A stretch of 64,000 nucleotides of DNA from Streptosporangiales bacterium. Lineage in GTDB: Bacteria > Actinomycetota > Actinomycetes > Streptosporangiales > WHST01. A program made the translations under genes and the position numbers. The notes beneath the pieces were generated by a model. That model was not told the DNA's origin. It was given only the letters and a program-made list of their open reading frames with translations, and ran no database searches. Location: the NCBI GenBank assembly GCA_009379825.1, contig WHTA01000002.1:124001-188000 (forward strand), read 5' to 3'. Positions 1-11,639 of this stretch are shown piece by piece (the stretch's first letter is position 1; each line of letters starts with the position of its first letter).

Positions 1-339
1 GCCGAGTGGGAGCGGCTGGGGCTGCCGGTCCGGCTGAAGGTGCTCGACTCGCCGTACCGGGAGATGACCAAGCCGTTCGTCGACTACCTCAGGGCCATCC
101 GCAGGAAGAGCCCGCGCGACGTCGTCACGGTGTTTCTGCCGGAGTACGTGGTGGGGCACTGGTGGGAGCAGCTGCTGCACAACCAGAGCGCGCTGCGGCT
201 GAAGGCGCGGTTGCTGTTCGAGCCAGGCGTCATGGTGACCAACGTGCCCTGGCAGCTGCGGTCCTCGGACCGGATCGTCGGCAAGCTCGAACGCGACGAG
301 GTGTCGCAGCGTTCGTCGAGTGGTCCCGATGCAGGCTGA
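1..339 (+). CDS. C-terminal end of an APC-family amino acid permease (partial)
   Basis: The window opens inside this gene; 112 codons are visible and the stop is TGA at 337-339. The visible part is hydrophilic and matches the cytosolic tail found after the last membrane helix of large actinobacterial APC permeases: it contains FVDYLRAIRRKSPRDVV, VFLPEYVVGHWWEQLLHNQ and ends near LLFEPGVMVTNVPWQL. The membrane helices lie outside the window, so the substrate cannot be judged. It is followed with overlap by an RNA methyltransferase gene on the same strand, suggesting co-transcription. Family assignment rests on the tail motif alone. Confidence 0.72.
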   Translation, partial: AEWERLGLPVRLKVLDSPYREMTKPFVDYLRAIRRKSPRDVVTVFLPEYVVGHWWEQLLHNQSALRLKARLLFEPGVMVTNVPWQLRSSDRIVGKLERDEVSQRSSSGPDAG

Positions 340-1516
340 GCCGGCGGTACGCGTCGGTGACGTGCTGGAGCTTGCCGTCACCGCGGTGGCACACGGCGGG
401 TCGTGCGTCGCCAGGCACGAGGGGCAGGTCGTCTTCGTCCGGCACGCCCTGCCCGGCGAGCGGGTGCGGGCGCGGGTGACCCAGGTGCGCAGCAAGTTCC
501 TGCGCGCGGACTGCGTGGAGGTGCTGGCGGCGTCGGCCGACCGGGTCGAGGCGCCGTGCCCGTACGCGGGGGTGTGCGGCGGCTGCGACTGGCAGCACGC
601 GGCTCTGCCCGCGCAGCGCGCGCTGAAGGCTGCGGTCGTCGAGGAGCAGCTGCAGCGGCTCGCCGGCATCGAGCTCGAGGTGCCGGTGGAGGAGGTGCCT
701 GGCGCGCCCGACGGGCTGGACTGGCGCACCCGGGTCGCGTACGCTGTCGACGCCGACGGCCGCGCCGGCTTCCACGCGTACCACTCGCACGACGTGGTGC
801 CGGTCGACCGCTGCGCCATCGCTCATCCCGCGGTGCGGGAGCTGGGCATCGAGACGAAGCGGTGGCCGGGGGAGCGCCGGATCACGGTGGCCGCGGCACC
901 GACAGGCGGCGGCAGTGTGGTGCAGCCTGGCGGGGCGAAGGCGCAGCGTCGGTCGGTGCGGGAGCACGCCGCCGGCCGCACCTGGCAGGTCACAGGCACG
1001 GGTTTCTGGCAGGTGCACCCTGGCGCCCCTGACACCCTGGTGGACGCCGTGCTCGACGGCCTGCAGCCGCAGCCGGGGGAGTCGGCCCTCGACCTCTACG
1101 CCGGCGTGGGCCTGTTCGCCGGTGCGCTCGCCGAGCGGCTGGGGCCGGGCGGCTGGGTTACGGCCGTGGAGTCCGGCCGCGACGCCGTCGGGGACGCGCG
1201 TGCGAACCTGGCCGACCTGCCGACGGTGGACATGCGGCAAGGCGACGTCCTGCACGTGCTCCGTGGGCTGCGGCTGCGCCGCGCCGACCTGGTGGTGCTC
1301 GACCCGCCGCGGCGCGGCGCCGGGCGGGAGGTGGTGGACCTGCTCTGCCGGCTGCAGACCCGCAGGACCGCCTATGTGACGTGCGACCCGGCGGCGCTGG
1401 CCAGGGACGTGCGGTACTTCCGCGACCACGCCTGGCAGCTGCGCGGGGTGCGCGCGTTCGACCTGTTCCCGATGACCCACCACGTCGAGTGCGTGGCGAT
1501 CCTGGAACCGGCCTAG
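329..1516 (+). CDS. Class I SAM-dependent RNA methyltransferase, TrmA/RlmD type
   Basis: Predicted RNA (uracil-5)-methyltransferase of about 395 residues. An N-terminal TRAM-like domain (from VGDVLELAVTAVAHGG) is followed by a cysteine cluster, CPYAGVCGGCDWQHA, of the kind that holds an iron-sulfur cluster in RlmD/RumA. The C-terminal Rossmann domain has the SAM motif LDLYAGVGLFAGALAERL, the LDPPRRGAGREV motif, and YVTCDPAALARD carrying the catalytic cysteine; the terminal glutamate motif is in HHVECVAIL. The precise target base (tRNA U54 or a 23S rRNA uracil) cannot be decided. The start overlaps the permease stop; ATG at 329 was chosen, GTG at 320 is the alternative, and neither has a well-spaced ribosome binding site. 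Confidence 0.85.
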   Translation: MQAEPAVRVGDVLELAVTAVAHGGSCVARHEGQVVFVRHALPGERVRARVTQVRSKFLRADCVEVLAASADRVEAPCPYAGVCGGCDWQHAALPAQRALKAAVVEEQLQRLAGIELEVPVEEVPGAPDGLDWRTRVAYAVDADGRAGFHAYHSHDVVPVDRCAIAHPAVRELGIETKRWPGERRITVAAAPTGGGSVVQPGGAKAQRRSVREHAAGRTWQVTGTGFWQVHPGAPDTLVDAVLDGLQPQPGESALDLYAGVGLFAGALAERLGPGGWVTAVESGRDAVGDARANLADLPTVDMRQGDVLHVLRGLRLRRADLVVLDPPRRGAGREVVDLLCRLQTRRTAYVTCDPAALARDVRYFRDHAWQLRGVRAFDLFPMTHHVECVAILEPA

Positions 1517-1520
1517 CCGG

Positions 1521-2063
1521 TCACTCCGACGTGGCGGCCTCGAGCTGCCGCTTCCGCTGCTGCGACTCGACGATGGCGTTCTCGCGGTCCGGCAGCGCGC
1601 GCAGCGCGGCGTGCGAGTCGCCGCTGCCGACGGTGTCCACGTCCGGCTGCGTGGTGGCCAGCTGCAGGCCCCACAGCGCCATCAGGAAGAAGACGATGTA
1701 GTTGATCCCGGAGAAGCCGAGCTCGTTGTGCGCCAGCCAGGTCGGGACGCCGGCGATCGCGTGCTCCTCGTGGGCCAGCATCGGGGCTGCCGCGGCGATG
1801 CCGGCGGTGACGAGGAAGACCACGAACGCGAAGCCGCCGTAGCCCTTCGATGCCCCCGGTGTGCGCGCGGCGCCGATCGCGAGTACGCCCATCACCAGGT
1901 GGAAGACGTCGATGGCGAGGGTCTCCCCGAGGATCCAGCCGGGGATGCCGGCGAGGTGGAAGACCAGGCCGGCGGCGCCGACGACCAACAGCGACAGGCC
2001 CATGATGAGCGCAAGCACTTGCGTGGCGGGCCGGAAGCTCCTGGCTTCTTGGCTCTTCGTCAT
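1521..2063 (-). CDS. Four-helix membrane protein of DUF4383-like type
   Basis: A 180-residue integral membrane protein with four predicted helices (VLALIMGLSLLVVGAAGLVF; LAIDVFHLVMGVLAIGAA; FAFVVFLVTAGIAAAA; INYIVFFLMALWGLQLA) and a polar C-terminal tail rich in charged residues. Size and topology match the small actinobacterial DUF4383 membrane proteins; function unknown. The start at 2063 was chosen over an upstream frame extension because the sequence from there begins MTKSQEARSF and a GGAGCAGGAG ribosome binding site lies immediately upstream. It converges on the methyltransferase gene with a four-base gap and is divergent from aconitase. Confidence 0.7.
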   Translation of the reverse strand: MTKSQEARSFRPATQVLALIMGLSLLVVGAAGLVFHLAGIPGWILGETLAIDVFHLVMGVLAIGAARTPGASKGYGGFAFVVFLVTAGIAAAAPMLAHEEHAIAGVPTWLAHNELGFSGINYIVFFLMALWGLQLATTQPDVDTVGSGDSHAALRALPDRENAIVESQQRKRQLEAATSE

Positions 2064-2263
2064 CTCCTGCTCCAGGCACTCGGTGAACACCGGCGAGAGG
2101 AGACTATCGGCCCGGGCCCACCCCATGAGCGCGGACACCCGCAGATGGCTGTTATCTTGATATCGAGACAAGTTTGCCGGCGTGGCAGGGTGGCTGGAGT
2201 GACGCCGGCGGGGATGCTTGGCTACTGGTGAGGATGCCGGAACCGAGAGGTTGGGGTAGCGCG

Positions 2264-5050
<2,787 letters not shown>

Positions 5051-5187
5051 GCCGAGCTGACCGCCGGGTATGCGACACGGCACACCTCCATCGGTAAACG
5101 CTTGCCGGTCGCTGCGCGTCGTTAGACTCGATGGATCAGTAGCCGGCGGGCACCCGTCGGGCAGTCGGGTCGAGAGGGAGACTTTGC

Positions 5188-7068
5188 GTGAGCAGCCTCG
5201 CATCGCTGGGTGGCCCTGACGACCTGAAGCGCCTCGGCGAAGCCGAGCTGGTGGAGCTCGCGCGGGAGATCCGCGAGGTGCTCGTCGACGAGGTGTCGAA
5301 GACCGGCGGGCACCTCGGTCCGAACCTGGGGGTCGTCGAGCTGACCATCGCGCTGCACCGGGTGTTCGACTCGCCGCGCGACCGGATCCTGTTCGACGTC
5401 GGGCACCAGGCGTACGTGCACAAGATGCTCACCGGCCGGCAGGACGGGTTCCGCGGCGGCACGCTGCGCAAACGCGGCGGGCTCTCCGGTTACCCGAGCC
5501 AGGCCGAGTCCGAGCACGATGTGATCGAGAACTCGCACGCGTCCACCGCGCTGTCGTACGCGGACGGGCTCGCGGCCGCGTACCAGCTGCGCGGCGAGCA
5601 GCGCGACGTGGTGGTCGTGGTGGGCGACGGCGCGCTCACCGGCGGCATGGCGTGGGAGGCGCTGAACAACATCGCCGCGGTGAAGGACCGCAGGCTGGTC
5701 ATCGTGGTGAACGACAACGGCAGGTCGTACGAGCCCACGCACGGCGGCTTCGCCGACTACCTGGCGGGGCTGCGAACGAACCCGCGGTACGAGCAGATGC
5801 TCGCGTTCATCAAGGAGACCCTGGAGCGCACCCCGCTGGTCGGGGCCGCGCTCTACGACACGCTGCACGGCATCAAGCGCGGGCTGAAGGACATGGTCAG
5901 CCCGCAGGGCCTGTTCGAGGACCTGGGGCTGAAGTACGTCGGCCCGATCGACGGGCACGACGTCGAGTCGGTGGAGTCGGCACTGAGCAAGGCACGCCGG
6001 TTCGACGGGCCGGTGATCGTGCACTGCGTCACCCAGAAGGGGCGCGGGTACGACGTCGCGGAGCAGGACGAGCAGGACTGCCTGCACCAGATCCGCAAGA
6101 CCGACCAGCCGACGACGTGGACCGACGTGTTCGCCGACGAGCTCGTCGCCGTCGCCGAGGAACGGCCGGAGGTCGTCGGCGTGACGGCGGCGATGCTGCA
6201 CCCCACGGGGCTGGCGAAGTTCGCCGAGCGCGCGCCGCAGCGCGTGTACGACGTCGGCATCGCCGAGCAGCACGCGGTGACGAAGGCGGCGGGGCTCGCG
6301 ATGGGCGGCCTGCACCCGGTCGTCGCGATCTACTCGACGTTCCTCAACCGCGCCTTCGACCAGGTGCTCATGGACGTGGCGCTGCACCGGCTGCCGGTGA
6401 CGTTCGCGCTCGACCGCGCCGGCGTCACCGGCGACGACGGGCCGAGCCACAACGGCATGTGGGACCTCTCCATCCTGCGCGTGGTGCCGGGCATGCGCGT
6501 CGCGGCGCCCCGCGACGAGACCCGGCTGCGCGAGCTGCTGCGCGAAGCGCTGGCGGTGGACGACGCCCCGACCGCGCTGCGGTACCCGAAGGGCGCGGTG
6601 CCGGACGACATCCCGGCCGTCGAGCAGGTCGGCGGCTGCGACGTGCTGCGTACGGCGGAGAGCAAGGACGTCCTGCTGGTGTCGGTGGGCGCGATGGCCG
6701 GCACCGCACTGGACGTCGCGGGACGGCTGCACGCCGAGGGCTACGGCGCGACGGTCGTCGACCCGCGGTGGGTGCAGCCGGTCGACCCCGCGCTGCTCGC
6801 GCTCGCGGCCGACTACCGGCTGGTCGTCGTGCTCGAGGACAGCGGCCGCGCCGGGGGAGTGGGCGCCACCCTCGGCCAGGAGCTGCACGACCGGGGTACC
6901 GAGGTGCCGGTGCGCGGCTTCGCCATCCCGCAGCGCTTCCTCGACCACGGCAAGCGCGAAGAGGTGCTCGCCGAGGTCGGCCTCACCCCGGCCGACATCG
7001 GCCGCGAGGTGATCGGCACGCTCAGCGGCCTCGACACCGACACCCCCGTAGTGCCGCTGTCCAGCTGA
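5188..7068 (+). CDS. dxs: 1-deoxy-D-xylulose-5-phosphate synthase
   Basis: First step of the MEP isoprenoid pathway: pyruvate plus glyceraldehyde 3-phosphate to DXP, thiamine-diphosphate dependent. The 626-residue protein has the [10 protein letters not shown] motif (about residue 70), the ThDP/Mg site [16 protein letters not shown] (about 148), the central transketolase domain with [14 protein letters not shown] and the C-terminal domain with [16 protein letters not shown]. The GTG start at 5188 has GAGAGGGAGA about 7 bases upstream. The 137-base gap after acnA contains a TAGACT -10-like hexamer at 5123-5128 but no well-spaced -35, so a promoter there is only possible. Confidence 0.97.
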   Translation: MSSLASLGGPDDLKRLGEAELVELAREIREVLVDEVSKTGGHLGPNLGVVELTIALHRVFDSPRDRILFDVGHQAYVHKMLTGRQDGFRGGTLRKRGGLSGYPSQAESEHDVIENSHASTALSYADGLAAAYQLRGEQRDVVVVVGDGALTGGMAWEALNNIAAVKDRRLVIVVNDNGRSYEPTHGGFADYLAGLRTNPRYEQMLAFIKETLERTPLVGAALYDTLHGIKRGLKDMVSPQGLFEDLGLKYVGPIDGHDVESVESALSKARRFDGPVIVHCVTQKGRGYDVAEQDEQDCLHQIRKTDQPTTWTDVFADELVAVAEERPEVVGVTAAMLHPTGLAKFAERAPQRVYDVGIAEQHAVTKAAGLAMGGLHPVVAIYSTFLNRAFDQVLMDVALHRLPVTFALDRAGVTGDDGPSHNGMWDLSILRVVPGMRVAAPRDETRLRELLREALAVDDAPTALRYPKGAVPDDIPAVEQVGGCDVLRTAESKDVLLVSVGAMAGTALDVAGRLHAEGYGATVVDPRWVQPVDPALLALAADYRLVVVLEDSGRAGGVGATLGQELHDRGTEVPVRGFAIPQRFLDHGKREEVLAEVGLTPADIGREVIGTLSGLDTDTPVVPLSS

Positions 7069-7075
7069 CGTCCAG

Positions 7076-7795
7076 TCACGCCCTGGTGGCGGCGGCGACG
7101 AAGATCGGGATCGCTACGAGAAGATCGGGATCGCTACGAAGAGGCGGTCGGTGCGGGTACGTTCCTGTTGTTCGGCGAGCCAGTCGTCGGCGGCGGTGTC
7201 CGCTGCCGCAGTGGCGAGGCGCTGCAGCAGCGGCATCGCCACGTCCGGTTCGGTCAGCACGCCGGTGTGCACCTCGACCGTGACGCCGGTGAAGCCGGCG
7301 TCGAGCAGCATGGTGCGGTAGCCGCGGGCCGCGGTCGGTGAGGCGATGGTGTCGGCCTGCGCCTGGACGAGGCGCCTGGTGGGTGGCGTCGCCGAGTCGA
7401 CGACGATCGTGTCCCAGTCCTGCCCGAGCAGCACGATCCGCGCTCCTGGGGCGAGTGCGCGGCGCGTTTCGGCGAGCGCGGGCCCGGGGTCCAGCAGGGC
7501 GTGGTAGACCTTCTCCGCGCGGTAGCCGGCGTGCTCGCCGTCCGCGAACGGCAGCGACTCGGCGGCGGCGACCCGGAACCGTGCGGTCGGCCAGCGGTCG
7601 CCGTGCGATGTCGATCATCGGCGGGCTGACGTCCACGCCGACGGCGTGCACGCCGCGCTCGGTGAGCTCGGCCACGGCCCGTCCGGTGCCGCAGCCGACG
7701 TCCGCGGCGACCGCGCCCGGCGGCAGCCGGAGCAGGTCGAAGGTGCGAGCCCGCAGCTCGTACGCTCCGGCCAGCTCGTCGGTGGCGTCGAGCAC
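7076..7795 (-). pseudogene. SAM-dependent methyltransferase, frame-disrupted
   Basis: The 5' part (7795 to about 7605) encodes a class I methyltransferase N-terminus with VAADVGCGTGRAVAEL and VGVDVSPPMIDIARR. The remainder continues in another frame: RWPTARFRVAAAESLPFADG, then LLGQDWDTIVVDSATPPTRR to VAIPIFS, stopping at 7114. One extra C near 7594-7601 explains the switch. A perfect 20-bp tandem duplication at 7100-7139 creates the early stop; with one copy removed the frame reads FVAIPIFVAAATRA and ends at the TGA at 7076-7078. So two lesions are seen. The likely start is GTG at 7795, only 16 bases from the divergent MerR gene, leaving no room for a normal promoter. The substrate is unknown. 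Confidence 0.72.
7100..7139. repeat. Perfect 20-bp tandem duplication
   Basis: The unit gaagatcgggatcgctacga occurs twice in direct succession (7100-7119 and 7120-7139). Removing one copy restores the last codons of the minus-strand methyltransferase frame, so this is a recent slippage-type duplication inside a coding sequence. Confidence 0.97.
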
Positions 7796-7811
7796 CCGGG
7801 CAAGGGCGGTG

Positions 7812-8238
7812 ATGTCGTTCTCAGTGTGCGCTCGCCGCCAGGTTCGGACTGGCGACGCACGTGCTCAGGCACTGGGAGGCGATGGGCCTGCTGACGCCGG
7901 CGCGGGCCGCGGACGGCCGGCGCAGGTACGGCGAGGTGGACGGCTACCGCGTCGCCATGATCCTGCAGGCGTTGGAGGCCGGCCTCGGGCTGGCGGAGAT
8001 CCGCCGGCTGCTCGCCACGGCCGACCCCGCCGAACGCAGGCAGGTGCTCGTCGAGCAACGCGCCGCGCTGGCGGAGCGGATCGCCCGCGCGCAGGCGTCG
8101 CTCGAACTGCTGGACTGCGCGCTCGACTGCGAGCACGACGACATCGCGACCTGCCCGCACTTCCAGGCCGTGCTCGCCGAACGGGCCGGGCTGGGCGAGG
8201 CGACGCCGTCAGGGGAGGCTCGCGACGCCCTGCGGTAG
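7812..8238 (+). pseudogene. MerR-family transcriptional regulator, 5' frameshift
   Basis: From 7828 onward the frame encodes a MerR-type winged-helix regulator: LAARFGLATHVLRHWEAMGL, GRRRYGEVDGYRVAMIL, a coiled segment (RQVLVEQRAALAERIARAQ) and a C-terminal DCALDCEHDDIATCPHF cysteine cluster. The natural-looking start, ATG at 7812 with AAGGG upstream, reads MSFSV and is out of frame with it; a TGA at 7810-7812 closes the downstream frame upstream. Loss of two bases in a gtg-ag-tg context would restore MSFSVSALAARFGL. A GTG at 7861 could still start a 125-residue protein, but it would lack the first helix of the DNA-binding domain. The 3' end overlaps the convergent fadB by 30 bases. Confidence 0.65.
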
Positions 8239-10305
8239 GAAGCGGGCGCCGGTGGCCTGCTCGCTGACACCGGTGCGGTCCAGGTACGGCGTGATGCCGC
8301 CGAGGTGGAACGGCCAGCCGGCGCCGAGCAGCATGCACAGGTCGAGGTCCTGCGCCTCCGCCACCACGCCCTCGTCGAGCATCAGCCGCGCCTCCTGCGC
8401 GACCGCGCCGAGCGCCCGGGCACGCAGCTGCTCCTCGGTCGAAGGGGCGTCGCCGTGCTCGAACAGCTCGGCCACCTCGGGGTCGACCTTCGGGGTGGCG
8501 CCCTCCCAGACGTACACGCTCGGCTTGCCGGCCGACACCAGCCTGCGCAGGTTCTCCGACACGGTGAACCGGTCGGGGAACGCCTCGTGCAGCTGCTCCG
8601 CGACGTGCAGCGCGACGGCCGGGCCGACCAGCTGCAGCAGCACGAACGGCGGCATCGGCAGCCCGAGCGGCGCGGCCGAGCGGTCGGCCACCTCGATCGG
8701 CGTGCCCTCGTCCACGGCGGCGGTGATCTCGCCGAGGAACCTGGTGAGCAGCCGGTTGACCACGAACGCAGGTGCGTCCTTCACCAGCACGCACGACTTC
8801 TTCAGCCGCTTGCCGACGCTGAACGCCGTCGCGAGCGTCGCGTGGTCGGTGGCCGTGCCACGTACGACCTCGAGCAGTGGCAGTACGGCGACCGGGTTGA
8901 AGAAGTGGCAGCCGACCACGCGCTCCGGGTGCTTCAGGTCCGCGGCCATCTCGCTGATCGACAGCGAGGACGTGTTCGTCGCGAGCACGCACGACTCGGA
9001 GACGACGGCCTCGCACTCGGCGAAGACCTGCTTCTTGACCTTCATCTCCTCGAACACCGCCTCGATGACGAAGTCGGTGTCCGCGAACGCGTCCTTCGTG
9101 GCCGAGCCGGAGACCAGCGCCTTCAGCTTGTTCGCCTTGTCCTGGCCGATGCGGCCCTTGCCGAGCAGCTTGTAGACCTCGGCGTGCACGTAGCCGACAC
9201 CGGCGTCGATACGGCCCTGGTCGACGTCGGTCAGCACGACGGGCACCTCGAGCCGGCGCAGGAACAGCAGCGCGAGCTGGCTCGCCATCAGGCCGGCGCC
9301 GACGATGCCGACCTTGGTGACCGGCAACGCCTGCTGCTTGTCCGGCGCGCCGGCCGGGCGCTTGGCGCGGCTCTGCGTGAGGTCGAAGGCGTACAGGCTG
9401 GCGCGCAGCTCCTCGCTCATGATCAGGTCGGCGAGCACCTCGTCCTCGGCGGCGAAGCCGGCGTCGCGGTCGAAGTCGCGCGCCCGGTCGAGCAGGTCGA
9501 GGGCGGCGTACGGCGCCGGCGTCGCGCCATGCACCTTCTGGTCCGCGATGCCGCGGCCACGGGCGATCGCGGCGTCCCAGCCGGCGCCGCGGTCCGGCTC
9601 GTCGCGGGTCACCGTGACCTCACCGCGGACGACCTGGCCGACCCAGCGCAGGCTCTCCTCGAGGAAGTCGGCGCCGTCGAACATCGCGTCCGCGATGCCG
9701 AGCCGGTACGCCTTCGCGGCGTCGAGCATCCGGTTCTGGTTGAGCGCGTTCTCGATGATCACCGTGACCGCGGACTCCGGGCCGATCAGGTTCGGCAGCA
9801 GCCGGGTGCCGCCCCAGCCGGGCGCCAGGCCGAGGAAGCACTCCGGCAGCGCGATGCCGTTCGCGGACGCGGAGACGGTGCGGTACGTGCAATGCAGCGC
9901 GACCTCGAGGCCACCGCCCATGGCGGCGCCGTTGATCAGCCCGAACGACGGCGCCGGCAGCTCGCCGAGCCGGCGGAACACGTCGTGGCCGAGCTTGCCG
10001 ATGGCCAGCGCCTGCTCGCGGGTGGTGATGTGCGGCATGCCCTTGAGGTCGGCGCCGACGGCCAGGATGAACGGCTTGCCGGTGATGCACACGGCGGCCA
10101 GGCCGTCGCGTGCCTCCACCTCGTCGAGAGCTGCGGCGAGCGAGCGCAGGCCGCCGACGCCGAACGAGCTCGGCTTGGTGTGGTCGAAGCCGTTGTCCAG
10201 CGTGATGAGCGCGGCGGTGCCAGCGGCGTCCGGCAGGTCCACGTACTTCACGTGCGCGTGCGTGACGAGTTCGTCCGGGAAGTCCAGCGTTGCCGTGCTG
10301 CCCAT
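8209..10305 (-). CDS. fadB: Fatty-acid oxidation multifunctional protein (enoyl-CoA hydratase / 3-hydroxyacyl-CoA dehydrogenase)
   Basis: A 698-residue fusion catalysing hydration of 2-enoyl-CoA and NAD-dependent oxidation of the 3-hydroxyacyl-CoA. The N-terminal crotonase part shows the oxyanion/catalytic region GAAMGGGLEVAL and LPECFLGLAPGWGGTR; the dehydrogenase part has the NAD-binding VGIVGAGLMASQLALLF and the catalytic histidine in CHFFNPV, followed by the C-terminal domain. The ATG at 10305 overlaps the fadA stop by one base (TGATG), so the subunits are probably translationally coupled. A long in-frame extension upstream lies inside fadA in a shifted frame and was rejected. Chain-length preference cannot be read from sequence. 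Confidence 0.93.
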   Translation of the reverse strand: MGSTATLDFPDELVTHAHVKYVDLPDAAGTAALITLDNGFDHTKPSSFGVGGLRSLAAALDEVEARDGLAAVCITGKPFILAVGADLKGMPHITTREQALAIGKLGHDVFRRLGELPAPSFGLINGAAMGGGLEVALHCTYRTVSASANGIALPECFLGLAPGWGGTRLLPNLIGPESAVTVIIENALNQNRMLDAAKAYRLGIADAMFDGADFLEESLRWVGQVVRGEVTVTRDEPDRGAGWDAAIARGRGIADQKVHGATPAPYAALDLLDRARDFDRDAGFAAEDEVLADLIMSEELRASLYAFDLTQSRAKRPAGAPDKQQALPVTKVGIVGAGLMASQLALLFLRRLEVPVVLTDVDQGRIDAGVGYVHAEVYKLLGKGRIGQDKANKLKALVSGSATKDAFADTDFVIEAVFEEMKVKKQVFAECEAVVSESCVLATNTSSLSISEMAADLKHPERVVGCHFFNPVAVLPLLEVVRGTATDHATLATAFSVGKRLKKSCVLVKDAPAFVVNRLLTRFLGEITAAVDEGTPIEVADRSAAPLGLPMPPFVLLQLVGPAVALHVAEQLHEAFPDRFTVSENLRRLVSAGKPSVYVWEGATPKVDPEVAELFEHGDAPSTEEQLRARALGAVAQEARLMLDEGVVAEAQDLDLCMLLGAGWPFHLGGITPYLDRTGVSEQATGARFLPQGVASLP

Positions 10306-11531
10306 CAGCTGTCCCCTCCGACGTAGTGGGGGTTCGCCCAGATGACCGTGCCGCCCATGCCGATGCCGATGCACATCGCCGTGACGCCGTAGCGGACCTC
10401 GGGGTGCTCCTCGAACTGCCTGGCCAGCTGGGTCATCAGCCGCACCCCGGACGAGGCGAGCGGGTGGCCGACGGCGATCGCACCGCCGTACTCGTTGACC
10501 CGCGGGTCGTCGTCCAAGATGTCGAAGTGGTCGAGGAACGCGAGCACCTGCACGGCGAACGCCTCGTTCAGCTCGAACAGGCCGATGTCGTCGATGCCGA
10601 GGCCGGCCTTCGCCAGCGCCTTCTCCGTGGACGGGATCGGGCCCACGCCCATGACCTCGGGCTCTACGCCGGCGAACGCGAACGAGACCAGGCGCATCTT
10701 CGGCGTGAGCCCGAACTCGGCGGCGACGTCCGCGGCGGTGAGCAGGCACGCGGTGGCGCCGTCGGTGATCGGCGCGGCGTTGCCGGCGGTGACCCGGCCG
10801 TGCGGCCGGAACGGCGTCTTCAGGCCGGCGAGGCCGTCGAGCGTGGTGTCCGGCCGCGGCGGCTCGTCCACGCTCTGCAGGCCCCAGCCCTCGGCCTGGC
10901 TCCTCGTCGCCATCGCCACCAGGTCGCGCTGCACCTTGCCGTCCGCGTACGCCTTCGCCAGCTTCTGCTGGCTGGCCTGGCCGAACGCGTCGGCGCGCTC
11001 CTTGCTGATGCCGGGGAAGCGGTCGTGCAGGTTCTCCGCCGTCTGGCCCATCACGAGGGCGGACGGGTCGACGAGCTTCTCCGCGATGATCCGCGGGTTG
11101 GGGTCGACGCCTTCGCCCATCGGGTGCCTGGTCATGTGCTCAACGCCGCCAGCGAACGCCGCGTCGTACGCGCCGACGGCGATGCCCGACGCGATAGTGG
11201 TGACCGCGGTCATGGCGCCGGCGCACATCCGGTCGATGGCGAAGCCGGGCACGGTCTTCGGCAGCCCGGCGAGCAGCGCCGCGGTGCGGCCGATGGTGAG
11301 GCCCTGGTCGCCGGTCTGCGTGGTCGCGGCGATCGCAACGTCGTCCACGCGCTCAGGCGGCAGCGACGGGTTGCGCTTCAAGAGCTCCCGCAGGCAGCGG
11401 ATGACCAGGTCGTCGGCGCGGGTCTCGGCGTACGCGCCGTTGTTCTTGCCGAACGGAGTGCGCACCCCGTCGACGAAGACGACGTCGCGCACGGCGCGAG
11501 CGGTGGCGGGTGGGTCGGACTGGTCGGGCAC
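10305..11531 (-). CDS. fadA: Acetyl-CoA acyltransferase (3-ketoacyl-CoA thiolase)
   Basis: Thiolase of 408 residues performing the final thiolytic cleavage of beta-oxidation. The nucleophilic cysteine is Cys103 in DRMCAGAMTA; the histidine motif is NEYGGAIAVGHPLASSG and the second catalytic cysteine lies in TAMCIGIGMGG. The GTG start at 11531 has GGAGG with a short spacer. It is first gene of a two-gene operon with fadB, behind the palindrome at 11571-11584. Together the two proteins form the usual beta-oxidation complex. Confidence 0.95.
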   Translation of the reverse strand: MPDQSDPPATARAVRDVVFVDGVRTPFGKNNGAYAETRADDLVIRCLRELLKRNPSLPPERVDDVAIAATTQTGDQGLTIGRTAALLAGLPKTVPGFAIDRMCAGAMTAVTTIASGIAVGAYDAAFAGGVEHMTRHPMGEGVDPNPRIIAEKLVDPSALVMGQTAENLHDRFPGISKERADAFGQASQQKLAKAYADGKVQRDLVAMATRSQAEGWGLQSVDEPPRPDTTLDGLAGLKTPFRPHGRVTAGNAAPITDGATACLLTAADVAAEFGLTPKMRLVSFAFAGVEPEVMGVGPIPSTEKALAKAGLGIDDIGLFELNEAFAVQVLAFLDHFDILDDDPRVNEYGGAIAVGHPLASSGVRLMTQLARQFEEHPEVRYGVTAMCIGIGMGGTVIWANPHYVGGDS

Positions 11532-11570
11532 GGTTCCTCCGCATCGCGGTGGGCAGCGGACGGCCCCATA

Positions 11571-11584
11571 TTACTCACGAGTAA
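11571..11584 (-). promoter_or_regulatory. Palindromic operator upstream of fadAB
   Basis: A perfect inverted repeat, TTACTC-AC-GAGTAA, 40 bases upstream of fadA. Read on the minus strand it merges into TAATAT, a reasonable -10 hexamer, with a TGGTCA-like sequence at about -35. A dimeric TetR- or FadR-type repressor bound here would block the promoter. The regulator is not encoded nearby. The symmetry is direct observation; its role is inference from position and from the habit of fatty-acid genes to be controlled this way. Confidence 0.55.
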
Positions 11585-11639
11585 CAACGCTTGACCAGGA
11601 GGGCACGCGACGACACGGCAGCAGGTCCGCGTTCGGTCG

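Noticed and set aside
5099-5130. Promoter for dxs (TTGCCG and TAGACT)
   Set aside because: Spacer only 15 bases; listed in the dxs entry as possible but not called.
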